A stretch of 57,068 nucleotides of DNA from an uncultured Acidimicrobiaceae bacterium (GCA_947258375.1 CAMYIJ010000037.1:3820-60887), one strand, 5' to 3'. Shown: positions 43,162-52,065, counted from the stretch's first letter. The notes: generated from the sequence alone by a model not told the origin. Program-made: numbers and translations.

Positions 43162-44727
43162 ATGAAACGATTGGCGCTCGCAGGTCTGTTTGCTGGACTG
43201 CTGGCTGCGGCGTGCGGTTCCGGCGAGATCGTCGCCACCAGCACCGTCCCCCCGCCGCCACCCGACGGTGCGACACAGCTGAATGCACTGGAATCGGCCC
43301 GGCTTCTGTGGGAAGCGGCTCCGGCCGACTACACCGTCTCCATGGAGGGCGAGACGCTCGCCGTTCGCGGCGATGAGGTCGTGTCGCTGGCTGCTGCCGA
43401 AACGACGACGATCGAAGAGGTATTTGGGACGATCGAGCGCTCGATCCGCGCTGGCGCCGTTGTCGACGTCGAGTACGACGATGAGCTTGGATTCCCCACG
43501 AGGGTCGTCATCGATCTCGATGGTGATGGCATTCCCGACGTGGATCTCACGTTCAGCGACCTCGAAGCCATGCCAGTTGTCGAGACGCGAGAGGAGTTGC
43601 TCGAGGCCAAGGCGCTATGGGAGGCACAGGACCTCGACACCTACCGCTACATCTTCCGGGCCGACTGCACGTGTCCGGATGGAGGGACGTTCGACGTCGA
43701 CGTGCGTGACAACCGTGTGACCCATATTGTCCCCCTCGATGACGGAGCTGAGGCGAGCCTGCTGACGCCTACCTCGATCGCGGTGGCCTTCGACGATCTC
43801 GAAGAGTGGTTCACCAACTCGGCCGACCTGATCGACGAGGGAATCGCGGCGGTCGACGTCAGGATGGACCCCGCGCTCGGCTATCCCCGTTGGTTCCATG
43901 TCGAAGCGAGTGCGATCGACGGCGGGCCCTTTGAGGGGCCGTTCTCGATTGTTGTGACCATCGACCTCGTGTTGCCGTATGTGCCGATTGATGATCCAGA
44001 CGATGACACTCCACCCGATGAGGACGAACAGGAGTTTCTGGCGGCACGAGCCCGCTGGGAGGAGGCCGATCTCGCCGACTACAGCTACCTGCTGACCCTC
44101 CATTGTGAGTGCCCGCTGTCCACTTCAGGACCCTTCGCAATCAAGGTGAAGGGCGGCGAACCGCGCTCCGTGATCCATACAGGTGACGTCGAAGGGGCCC
44201 ATCCCGACGTGGTGATGATCGATGACTTCTTCGGGGTCATTGCCGCTGCCGTTGACGCCGGAATCGACGTCGACGTCACTTACGACGGCAAACTTGGCTA
44301 CCCGACCTTCGCGATCATCGACACCGCAGCGGTGGCCGTCGACGGTGGGCTGTCCTTCTCTGTTTCGGATTTCGCGAGTGATGACGAAGTCGCAACACCG
44401 GACCCGTCCGGACAGGGTGCCATCGTCGGGACGGTTGTCGCCGGCCCGCAGTGCCCCGTGCAGCACGACCCTCCGCAACCGGGTTGTGAGGATCAGCCGG
44501 TGGTCAACGTGCCGATCTTCGTCGGTCCGGCGCACGGCGGCGGCCTCGTCCCGATGACACATACCGACGACATGGGCACTTTCCGCCTGCTCCTCGAGCC
44601 CGGCGACTACATGGTCACGGTGCAGGCCCTCGATGAGTACATCGGAACTCCGGAGGTAGTCGAGGTGACCGTGACGGCCGGCACCCTCACCGAGATCAAC
44701 TTCTACGACGACACCGGGATCCGCTAG
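43162..44727 (+). CDS. Lipoprotein with three DUF6174-like repeats and a C-terminal Cna-B-like domain
   Basis: 521 residues; GTG 43156 is an alternative start. Lipobox LLAAAC (Cys18). Three related modules of about 120 residues each open with A..LWE....DY and contain ...VEYDDELGFPT / ...MDPALGYPR / ...TYDGKLGYPT. Modules two and three keep a CxC pair (DCTCPDGG, HCECPLST); the first lacks it. The last 90 residues look like a carboxypeptidase-regulatory/Cna-B fold (GTVVAGPQCP, TDDMGTFRLLLEPGDYMVTVQA). Surface lipoprotein of unknown function; the DUF6174 assignment is by eye. Confidence 0.75.
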   Translation: MKRLALAGLFAGLLAAACGSGEIVATSTVPPPPPDGATQLNALESARLLWEAAPADYTVSMEGETLAVRGDEVVSLAAAETTTIEEVFGTIERSIRAGAVVDVEYDDELGFPTRVVIDLDGDGIPDVDLTFSDLEAMPVVETREELLEAKALWEAQDLDTYRYIFRADCTCPDGGTFDVDVRDNRVTHIVPLDDGAEASLLTPTSIAVAFDDLEEWFTNSADLIDEGIAAVDVRMDPALGYPRWFHVEASAIDGGPFEGPFSIVVTIDLVLPYVPIDDPDDDTPPDEDEQEFLAARARWEEADLADYSYLLTLHCECPLSTSGPFAIKVKGGEPRSVIHTGDVEGAHPDVVMIDDFFGVIAAAVDAGIDVDVTYDGKLGYPTFAIIDTAAVAVDGGLSFSVSDFASDDEVATPDPSGQGAIVGTVVAGPQCPVQHDPPQPGCEDQPVVNVPIFVGPAHGGGLVPMTHTDDMGTFRLLLEPGDYMVTVQALDEYIGTPEVVEVTVTAGTLTEINFYDDTGIR

Positions 44728-44732
44728 GTCCT

Positions 44733-45923
44733 CTACCCAATGGACACCCGCACCACCGGCTCGAGGTCGGTGCGGCACAGAGCGTGGAGGAAACAGGTCT
44801 GCTCGGACATGTCGAGGACCCGGCGGGCGAATTCGTCGTCCTCCGTTGTCTCCAGATACACGTGCGTCTCGACAGGATCGGCGTCACCTGCCCCATCGGC
44901 CCGGCCTCCCATGGTGAAGTGGGTGTCCTGGACGATGCGGTAGGCGGACAGATCCTTCTTCACGATCTTGGCGTAGCGGCCGAACTGGGTCATGAAGCAG
45001 AAGCCGATCCCGGCCGACATGTAGGTCGCCGCGTCGGGTGCCAGTCCTCGACCGCCCACCTCCGGCGACTCGTCCGAGAGGTAGCGAAACTCGGACCCGA
45101 TCGGCTGGAACAGGTTCTGAACGATCTCCTTGACCCCGTCATCGCGCAGGGTGCACACTCCGCGCACGTGCAGCATGCGGCTCTGATTCTCAGCGAGGCT
45201 GGAGTTGACCCCGCCGGTGCCTGCTACCTCTTCGGCGGGCGTCTGTTTCTCGATGAGCTCTCCTGCCACGGCATCCGGAGACACCTCGACGCGGTCGAAC
45301 CGATCGCCCGGATCCGCGAGAGCGCCCGTGGCGAGGGGCGCCACGTTGTCGATCGGTATCTGCGATCCGTTGCTCGACAGCGTGAAGAGGGAGTTGGTCT
45401 CCCCGCCGAGGAGACCGCGGACGGGGGAGGAGGCGACTGCTCGATTCACCAACTCGTGGATCTCGTCGCCTCCGGAGTCGGCCTCGAGTTCCACGGTGAG
45501 CTCCGGCGGGTTGGCACCGCCGGTCATCGTGCCCCGCAGCGCCGAACCTTCCATGGTGTAGTAGTTGTCCAAAGTCAGCCGAACATTGCGGACTTCGATG
45601 CCAAGGGTCGAGGCGCCGGCGGTGATCTCGTTCATGTACGACGACACCATTCCGGTTGTCATGAACGACAGCGGGCATGGCCCAACATCGAATCCCGCAA
45701 GGTATGGGCCCTCGTCGGAGGCCAGACGCCACGTTCGGCCGGTAGCCCCGTTGACGACGAGGGCCTCCTTCTGCATTACGGACAGCGACCGCACCCAGGT
45801 GCGGACCGCCGTCCCGTGGCGATCAGGGGGTGGATCGAGGCCAAGGGCGCCGGCGTTGGCGACCGGGAAGAAGAGGGGTCGGTCATCGGCGCCGAGGACA
45901 TCCGCGTGGGCCAAGAGGGGCAC
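44733..45923 (-). CDS. Double OsmC-domain protein
   Basis: 396 residues, about twice a standard OsmC/Ohr protein. The N-terminal half contains GFDVGPCPLSFMTTGMVSSYM, with the Cys-Pro typical of the first OsmC redox cysteine. The C-terminal half repeats a similar pattern (ATYMSAGIGFCFMTQFGRYA, then TCFLHALCRTDL). OsmC/Ohr proteins reduce organic hydroperoxides with paired cysteines; whether both pairs are functional here is unclear. GTG start at 45923, without a good ribosome binding site. It is convergent with the lipoprotein gene, 5 bp apart. Confidence 0.78.
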   Translation of the reverse strand: MPLLAHADVLGADDRPLFFPVANAGALGLDPPPDRHGTAVRTWVRSLSVMQKEALVVNGATGRTWRLASDEGPYLAGFDVGPCPLSFMTTGMVSSYMNEITAGASTLGIEVRNVRLTLDNYYTMEGSALRGTMTGGANPPELTVELEADSGGDEIHELVNRAVASSPVRGLLGGETNSLFTLSSNGSQIPIDNVAPLATGALADPGDRFDRVEVSPDAVAGELIEKQTPAEEVAGTGGVNSSLAENQSRMLHVRGVCTLRDDGVKEIVQNLFQPIGSEFRYLSDESPEVGGRGLAPDAATYMSAGIGFCFMTQFGRYAKIVKKDLSAYRIVQDTHFTMGGRADGAGDADPVETHVYLETTEDDEFARRVLDMSEQTCFLHALCRTDLEPVVRVSIG

Positions 45924-46031
45924 CTTTCGTCTCGTGACTGACGTCCGCAGATTATCGGGATCGATCTTGATCTGTCTCGAGGGTGCGCAACTTCCGGGTA
46001 GGCGGAGCGCCCCAGGGCGCTTCGCCTCGGC

Positions 46032-46289
46032 TCAGCGGCCTGTTTCCCGATCCCGTTCCCGCTGTTCGCGAGCCGCTCGGCGTTCCTGATCGGCCTTCTC
46101 TCGAGCGGCCTTTCTCTCGCTGTCGGCTTTGGCCCGCGCCGCCTTGCGTTCTGACCGTTCGCGAGCGTGTTGAGCCTTGCGCTCAGCTTCGTAGCGCTCG
46201 CGTTCTGCCTTGCGCTCCTCCTCGGCGCTGGTGCGTCGGGCAAGCCGCTCTTCCTCACGCTTGGCAGCGTCCGATCGCTCCGCGTCCAT
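46032..46289 (-). CDS. Small highly charged coiled-coil protein
   Basis: 85 residues from ATG 46289, with GAGG upstream; an ATG 84 bp further upstream is possible. The sequence is almost entirely Glu/Arg/Lys/Ala (such as REEERLARRTSAEEE and ERKAAREKADQERRA), giving one long alpha-helix or coiled coil. No family recognised. It is divergent from the RDD gene. Confidence 0.55.
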   Translation of the reverse strand: MDAERSDAAKREEERLARRTSAEEERKAERERYEAERKAQHARERSERKAARAKADSERKAAREKADQERRAAREQRERDRETGR

Positions 46290-46393
46290 GATTCCGACCT
46301 CACCTTGCCTCGTCGTCAGCGCTTCTGTCTCCAAGCTAGCGGACATCGCTATGGTCGGCGCCGCATCGGCCACGCGGACGAAGGGCCCGAACG

Positions 46394-46906
46394 GTGGAAG
46401 ATCACGAGGACTACCGGCCGGACGAGGTCAATGCTGCCGCCGAACTCGGGCCCAGGGTGTTGGCACGAGTCGTCGACAGCGGAGTGCTGCTGTTGGCGTT
46501 CCTGGTAGTTGTCATCCCGACGCTGATGATCGGGAATCTTGGGGGTTCGTTCGACCTCAACGACGGGTTTGGCGCGTTCAGCGGCCCCAGATTCCTTGTC
46601 ACTCTGGGGTGGACCGTGGTCATCGTGGCGTACTACGCCCTGATGGAATCGGCATGCGGCCAGACCGTCGGCAAGATGGTGATGAGGATCGAGACGCAGG
46701 GTCCCGACGGGGAGAGGCCCTCACTCGAGATGGCGATCAATCGGAACCTGTGGAACGCCTTTGCCATTGTCCCGGTCGTTGGTGGCCTGCTCGGCCTGGC
46801 TGCAGCCGTCTCTATCGTGATCACAATCGGCCAGTCGGCAACTCGTACCGGCTGGCATGATCGGTTCGCCGGGGGAACCCGGGTTATTCAGCTGGCGGAC
46901 GGTTGA
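46394..46906 (+). CDS. RDD family membrane protein
   Basis: 170 residues. The RDD domain begins LGPRVLARVVDSGVLLLAF (Arg-Asp pair), has CGQTVGKMVMRIET and ends TGWHDRFAGGTRVI, with three to four membrane helices. RDD proteins are small membrane proteins, some implicated in Na+/H+ exchange. GTG start at 46394; upstream sequence gives no clear ribosome binding site. Confidence 0.9.
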   Translation: MEDHEDYRPDEVNAAAELGPRVLARVVDSGVLLLAFLVVVIPTLMIGNLGGSFDLNDGFGAFSGPRFLVTLGWTVVIVAYYALMESACGQTVGKMVMRIETQGPDGERPSLEMAINRNLWNAFAIVPVVGGLLGLAAAVSIVITIGQSATRTGWHDRFAGGTRVIQLADG

Positions 46907-46989
46907 CCGCAAGGGAGCTGTGTAGGCCGGCTGAGTTCCGCCGCGGACCGCGATGGCGCCGGTAGGTCTAGCCGAAGTGGATAGCGTCC

Positions 46990-47088
46990 TTACCGCCGCA
47001 TGCGCCGGAATAGCCGATGGCGCTCGGCGGCGGCATAGCGATCTACCAGCATTGTCCGAGCGATGGGGAGGAAGGCTTCGGGGTTCAT
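46990..47088 (-). CDS. Small helical protein (32 aa)
   Basis: ATG at 47088, stop TAA at 46990-46992, AAGGA 8 nt upstream. The product begins MNPEAFLPIARTMLVDRY and ends RHRLFRRMRR, a basic amphipathic helix resembling the many tiny MNPE...-type actinobacterial proteins, which have no known function. A possible promoter (TTACTC, 16 bp, GATATT at 47119-47124) lies upstream in an AT-rich stretch. Confidence 0.5.
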   Translation of the reverse strand: MNPEAFLPIARTMLVDRYAAAERHRLFRRMRR

Positions 47089-47315
47089 GGGGTGGTCCTT
47101 CAAGATGCTGTAGCGACCAATATCGCTTTTGTCTCTTACAGAGTAACTGATAGGTTGTAAGGAGTCAAGGTTAAAAAGAGTATTACGGAGAGGTTTCTGA
47201 GATTTCGCGAACAGGACACGGCCGTTCCCTGGTTTGGCGGCAAGACGCGGCCACAGTGAGTAGTATCAGCGAATACAGAAAATGGTGGAGGCTCGACCCG
47301 GAGGGGGTTGCCCAA
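47089..47315. other. AT-rich intergenic region
   Basis: It is markedly richer in A+T than its surroundings (about 47100-47190) and holds probable promoters for the small minus-strand gene and the secreted-protein gene. No further gene seen. Confidence 0.4.
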
Positions 47316-47774
47316 ATGCGCAAGGCACTAGCAGTATTCCTGTCGACACTGACTCTGGTGGCGATGACCGCCGTTCCCGTGGCCGCGGCGCCGCCGCTCG
47401 GCGTGTCGATCACCGCGTTAGAACAGCTTCCCGTTACCGAAAGCGGTTCATTCACGGCTACGGGCCCGGCCGTCGATGCCGGATTGATCTGCGCCAACGG
47501 TACGACCACCAACGGGTTGGTGGGGCCGGCGCACGGCACCAACCCGGTCCGATTCCAGGTCAATAAGACCTTCCATTGTGATGGATCGAGCTACACGTTC
47601 ACTCTGCGCCTGCGCGTAGCACTTGACCAGAACACTGGTAACACCACGGCGAACTGGAAGGTCATCTCGGGCACCGGGCCGTACTCGGCCTTGAAGGGTC
47701 ACGGGACGCTGATCGGGACCCCGATCGTGCTGGGCGAGTCGATCACCGACGTGTACACCGGCAGCATGCGCTAG
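47316..47774 (+). CDS. Small secreted protein, unknown function
   Basis: 152 residues from ATG 47316, with GGAGGG about 11 nt upstream. A classic signal peptide (MRKALAVFLSTLTLVAMTAV, cleavage after PVAAA). The mature 128 residues look all-beta (SGSFTATGPAVDAGLIC, FTLRLRVALDQNTGNTTANW, GPYSALKGHGTLIG), with two Cys, and resemble small beta-barrel secreted proteins. No named family recognised. Confidence 0.75.
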   Translation: MRKALAVFLSTLTLVAMTAVPVAAAPPLGVSITALEQLPVTESGSFTATGPAVDAGLICANGTTTNGLVGPAHGTNPVRFQVNKTFHCDGSSYTFTLRLRVALDQNTGNTTANWKVISGTGPYSALKGHGTLIGTPIVLGESITDVYTGSMR

Positions 47775-47814
47775 ACGCCGGCCGAGTCTGTTCGGGGAGC
47801 CGTGCTAAAAGCCG

Positions 47815-47844
47815 TTGGCTCGCGCTCTGGTTCTGGGTTAACTT
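47815..47844 (+). promoter_or_regulatory. Leaderless promoter of helicase-nuclease gene
   Basis: -35 TTGGCT (47815-47820), 18-bp spacer, -10 TAACTT (47839-47844), 6 nt, then ATG 47851. Confidence 0.6.
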
Positions 47845-47850
47845 CGCACA

Positions 47851-50800
47851 ATGGCAGATGAGGGCTTGTCGCGAAGCGAGGTAGTTGCGGCCGCGGTCGA
47901 AACCTGGACTCGGCGGTTGGTGAGTCTCGATGGGCGTAACCGGATGCTCTACTTCCGTGAACTCTCGCGGGGCACACTCGAACTCTCGCCGCACCTAGAC
48001 GTCGTCGATGAGTCGGCGGTTGAGCGGTTGATAGCCGGTGAGGCTGTGCAGCTCTCGGAGCTGTTCGTAGCCGACGCCGTTGGCTATGCAGCGCGCAAGG
48101 TCCGCGTGATCGCAGCCAAGGCGCGATCGAACTTCGAGGAGAAGGGTCTGGCCACGCTATACATCGGCCACTCCTTCGCGAGCTGGACGCGCGACGACGG
48201 CCGCACGCCGAATGCGCCGGTGGTGATGATCCCGGTTCATGCCGACCTGATCGGGTCGGGGGGCGAAGACGCCGTGCTCAAGGCGATTGGGCCGCCCGAG
48301 GTCAATCTCCCGTTCGTCTTCGCAATCCGCAAGGACATCGGTTTCGATCCGTACCCCGATGCGGATGAGCGGTCGGAGGACTTCCTCGAGTGGCTGGATC
48401 ACGTTCGCCGGACGTGCTCGAAGTTACCCAGCTTCTCGCTCGACGGGCGCGTCTTCCTCACCAATCTAGAGTTCTCCAAGCTGCCGATGGTGGTGGATAT
48501 CGAACAGCACGTCGACATGCTGGCGGCCAATCACGTCGTGGCGGCCATCGCTGGAGACGAGAAGGCCCGGATCGAACTCAAGCGAGACCTGTCCATTGAG
48601 CCGGACTATCCCGATCACGTCGAGCCGCTCGAGGAATTCCTCGTGTGCGACGCCGACGCCAGCCAGAGCCGAGCGATCGTCGCCGTACAACGCGGCCGCA
48701 GCATGGTGGTTCATGGCCCGCCCGGCACGGGCAAGAGCCAGACGATCGCCAACCTCATCTCAACGCTCGCAGCTGGCGGTAAATCGGTGCTGTTCGTTGC
48801 CGAGAAGAGGGCCGCGATCAGTGCGGTGACCAGGCGCTTGGACGACGCCGGATGTGCCGATCTCGTGCTCGATCTGCACGATGGCACGCGGCGCCGCGAC
48901 ACCGCAGCGAGCCTGGGCGCCAGCATCGACGCCATCGACTATCGACTCGCTCATGACAGTGTTGTTCCTCATGAGGATCTGGTCGCAACTCGGAACCGAC
49001 TTGCAGCCCACCGCCGGCAAATGCATCTGCCACGTGAGCCGCACGGGCTCAGCTTCTTCGTCCTCCAGGCGATGTTGGGGACGCCCGATGCCGAAGCAAC
49101 CGGCCTGAGCTTGAGTCAAGACGTTCTCGAGAAGTGGACCGAGGACGGGCGGAAGCGGGTACGTGCTCGATTGGCCGAATGGCGCGGTCTGGCTGAACGT
49201 CTCGACGACGATCCCACTGAGATGTGGTCGTCGGCAACGCTAGGTACGGCGGACGAGGTCGAGAGCGCCACGGCGGACGTCGAGGAGATCGCGACAACGC
49301 TGATCCCGGCCGTCGAGGAGGCGTATCGAACCTCGCTCTTCGAGTTGACGGCAAAAGCAGATGCCACAACGAGTGTGACCGAGTTCGCCGAATTCGTGGC
49401 GACGATCAATGGACTCTCCGACCGGTACGAAGCCGCGTTCCTGGATGAAGCGTCGAGCTTCGCGGTCGCCCTGGCTCCGTCCGAAAGGTCTGTTCTGGGC
49501 CGATTCCTGGCACGGGCTTTCGACGATGCATATCGCCAAGCCTGCCGGAACCTTCTGAAGTTCGGAATCCGCGACCCGCGCGCCGCGCTGCGGGATGCTC
49601 GTCGAGCTGTCGCGGCTCAACAGATCTGGACTGACTGGTTCCCGGATCGATGGATGCCGCCCCGCGCCGAGACCGGCACCGCCCTACTGAAGGCGTTGGA
49701 GGAATACACGAATGCGCTTGATCGGCTCGTATCCGCCGTGCCGGCACTGGGCCAGGTCGAAGGATTCAGTGAGCAGGTCACCGTGATCAGCGCCATGAAG
49801 GTTCACCGGCACCTCGCCGAAGCCAGGGCACAACTGGCGATTGCTGCTGCGGAGATCTCAGAGTTTGGTGTCGGCCCTGTCCTGCGCATGTCAACGCCGG
49901 GCGATCGGCGCAGCACCGACCTCGGCGGCCTGGCGATGCGCGTCTTTGCGGCTAGCGCAATTGACGCGATCACCTGGCAGGAGCCGGAATTGGGGATGTT
50001 CGACGGGGACCGCCACCGGAAGAGGGGTGAGCGGTTCGTCGAACTCGACGGTCGCCACCTCGTCACAACCACCCAAAGGGTCATGCGAGAAGTCGCGGCC
50101 CGCGGGGCCGCAGCCTTGGCAGAGCACGTGCGGGAGGCGGCTCTGGTGCGTCACGAAGCCGGCCTCAAATCGCTGCACATGCCGGTTCGGCAGCTGATCG
50201 CCCGGGCCCCGAACGTCGTGAAGGCCCTTCGCCCCTGCTGGGCGATGAGCCCGCTGCTGGTGTCGCGGATGTTGCCGGCAACACGAGACCTGTTCGACGT
50301 AGTCGTCTTCGACGAGGCCAGTCAGGTTTCCCCCATCGACGCGATTCCGGCAATAGCCAGGGGGACTCAACTGGTGGTTGCTGGCGACCCGAGCCAGCTT
50401 CCTCCGAGTCAGTTCCTTGCGGCGGAGACTTCCAATGACGAAGAGGAACCGGCCACTACTCCGGGGGTTAGGTCCGGTGAGTTCGGATCGATCTTGGACG
50501 TCATGCGCGACCTCCTTGTCGAGCAGCGGTTGCTGTGGCACTACCGAAGCGAGGACGAGCGCCTCATCAACTTCTCCAACATGCACACGTATGATCGGTC
50601 CCTCGTTTCGTTCCCGGGGACAAATCGCGGTACCGGAATCCGCCACGTGCTGGTCGACGGCCTGCCCGGGACGAGCGCAGAGACGACCAGCAATCCCGCC
50701 GTCGTGAGCCGGGTGGTCGAGCTGATTCTGGAGCACGCTGCGGCGAACCCCGGCGAATCGCTCGGTGTGATCGCCACCGGGAATCGCCACGCTGAAGCGA

Positions 50801-51789
50801 TCACCGAGGCTCTGCGGCTCGCTCGTATCGCGAGCGCCGAGGACCACGGCGGGTTCTTCGAGGAGAAGGGAGCAGAGCCCTTCTTCATCAAGACGATCGA
50901 CCGGGCCCAGGGTGATGAGCGAGATCACGTCATCTTCAGCATGGGATTCGGGCGCAATCCTGCCGGCGAAATGGTGTATCGGTGGGGCGTGGTTGGCCGG
51001 GCGGGCGGGGAACGCAGACTCAACGTGGCCGTGACCCGGGCAAAGCGGCGCATGTCCGTCGTTTCCTCTGTGGCGTCGCACGAGATTGATCCGACACGAA
51101 CCCGTTCGCGAGGCGCCGCGCTTCTCACGCAGTACCTCGAGTATGCCGAGCGCGGCGGCGAGTTGAGCCCGGGACGTGATGTCAGGTCTCCGCTGACTCG
51201 CTTCGAAACCTCGGTACGCGATCGGCTGGGCGCGGCCGGCATCCCGGTGCAGCCCCACTTCGGTGTTGGCCAGCTCCGGCTGGATTTCGCGGCCTTTGTG
51301 GACAACGGGATGAGTCGGCCGGTGCTCGCCATCGAAACCGATGGTGCTGCTTACAACTCATCGCTGACCGTTCGCGACCGCGATCGGCTGCGGCCCCAGG
51401 CGCTCCAGAAGCGCGGCTGGCGTTTCTATCGAGTCTGGGCCATTGACTGGTACCGGGATCCCGAAGGTGAGACCGCCAACGTGCTGGCTGCCTGGGAGCG
51501 TGCCGTCAGGGAGGCGAGAGATCTTGAACCGTTCGGAAAGTCGTCGGCTGCCGGCCGCCCGGTAGTCGCCGGGCGGGGCAGGAGCCCAATCAGGGTGCGC
51601 CGAGCCGGAATCCTCGACTATTCGAGAGCCGAGCTGGTGCAGTTGGTTCGATGGATCGAATCCGATGATCTGAGCAGAACCGATGACGAGCTGTTGGCGT
51701 CTGCGACCGAGGTTCTCGGGTTGACGGACGCGGGCGGTCGGGTTGGAAGAGCTCTGCGCGCCGCCATCGAGGAAGCGCACCGTTCATAG
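47851..51789 (+). CDS. DUF4011-SF1 helicase-Vsr-like nuclease (candidate defence protein)
   Basis: 1312 residues. N-terminal DUF4011-like domain (WTRRLVSLDGRNRMLYFREL). SF1 helicase: Walker A HGPPGTGKSQT (about 288-298), Walker B VVFDEASQ (Asp821), motif III VVAGDPSQLPPSQF, then DRAQGDERDHVIFSMGFG and LNVAVTRAKRRMSVV. C-terminal Vsr/MTES_1575-type endonuclease (about 1115-1230): LRLDFAAF, AIETDGAAYNSS (Glu1162, Asp1164), VRDRDRLRPQALQKRGWRFYRVW. The usual AYHSS reads AYNSS here. This architecture has been reported among single-gene antiphage systems (hhe, as I recall). It stands alone with its own promoter. Confidence 0.92.
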   Translation: MADEGLSRSEVVAAAVETWTRRLVSLDGRNRMLYFRELSRGTLELSPHLDVVDESAVERLIAGEAVQLSELFVADAVGYAARKVRVIAAKARSNFEEKGLATLYIGHSFASWTRDDGRTPNAPVVMIPVHADLIGSGGEDAVLKAIGPPEVNLPFVFAIRKDIGFDPYPDADERSEDFLEWLDHVRRTCSKLPSFSLDGRVFLTNLEFSKLPMVVDIEQHVDMLAANHVVAAIAGDEKARIELKRDLSIEPDYPDHVEPLEEFLVCDADASQSRAIVAVQRGRSMVVHGPPGTGKSQTIANLISTLAAGGKSVLFVAEKRAAISAVTRRLDDAGCADLVLDLHDGTRRRDTAASLGASIDAIDYRLAHDSVVPHEDLVATRNRLAAHRRQMHLPREPHGLSFFVLQAMLGTPDAEATGLSLSQDVLEKWTEDGRKRVRARLAEWRGLAERLDDDPTEMWSSATLGTADEVESATADVEEIATTLIPAVEEAYRTSLFELTAKADATTSVTEFAEFVATINGLSDRYEAAFLDEASSFAVALAPSERSVLGRFLARAFDDAYRQACRNLLKFGIRDPRAALRDARRAVAAQQIWTDWFPDRWMPPRAETGTALLKALEEYTNALDRLVSAVPALGQVEGFSEQVTVISAMKVHRHLAEARAQLAIAAAEISEFGVGPVLRMSTPGDRRSTDLGGLAMRVFAASAIDAITWQEPELGMFDGDRHRKRGERFVELDGRHLVTTTQRVMREVAARGAAALAEHVREAALVRHEAGLKSLHMPVRQLIARAPNVVKALRPCWAMSPLLVSRMLPATRDLFDVVVFDEASQVSPIDAIPAIARGTQLVVAGDPSQLPPSQFLAAETSNDEEEPATTPGVRSGEFGSILDVMRDLLVEQRLLWHYRSEDERLINFSNMHTYDRSLVSFPGTNRGTGIRHVLVDGLPGTSAETTSNPAVVSRVVELILEHAAANPGESLGVIATGNRHAEAITEALRLARIASAEDHGGFFEEKGAEPFFIKTIDRAQGDERDHVIFSMGFGRNPAGEMVYRWGVVGRAGGERRLNVAVTRAKRRMSVVSSVASHEIDPTRTRSRGAALLTQYLEYAERGGELSPGRDVRSPLTRFETSVRDRLGAAGIPVQPHFGVGQLRLDFAAFVDNGMSRPVLAIETDGAAYNSSLTVRDRDRLRPQALQKRGWRFYRVWAIDWYRDPEGETANVLAAWERAVREARDLEPFGKSSAAGRPVVAGRGRSPIRVRRAGILDYSRAELVQLVRWIESDDLSRTDDELLASATEVLGLTDAGGRVGRALRAAIEEAHRS

Positions 51790-51804
51790 CCTGCTCAGGG
51801 TCTG

Positions 51805-52065
51805 CTAGTCGCGGGGCCGGTACACCAGCAGCGGCCGGCCGTATGCGGCTCCGGGTTGATGGTCAGGTCGATGTCGATTGGGGCAGCGGTACTCCGGGGC
51901 GGATCCGCGATCCGCTGTGGTGCGGAACTTCTTGGCGCCACACATGCAGTACTGCACGAGCTGGCCCTTCTGAACCTGCTGCTCGTACCAGTAGTCCTTC
52001 ATCAGCTCCCGACGCGGTGCCGCCGCTCGTTGCCCTGAGGCGCCGAGGTCGGGTCGTCCAAACAT
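51805..52065 (-). CDS. Small zinc-ribbon-like protein
   Basis: 86 residues from ATG 52065, chosen because AGAGGAGG lies about 7 nt upstream; an internal ATG at 52002 is weaker. It contains YCMCGAKKF then EYRCPNRHRPDHQ (CxC...CxxxH), a possible metal-binding ribbon, and ends GRPLLVYRPRD. No family recognised. It is convergent with the helicase-nuclease, 15 bp apart. Confidence 0.6.
   Translation of the reverse strand: MFGRPDLGASGQRAAAPRRELMKDYWYEQQVQKGQLVQYCMCGAKKFRTTADRGSAPEYRCPNRHRPDHQPGAAYGRPLLVYRPRD

Noticed and set aside
49891..51258. 455-codon antisense frame within the helicase-nuclease
   Set aside because: No domain, and it is opposite well-conserved helicase motifs.
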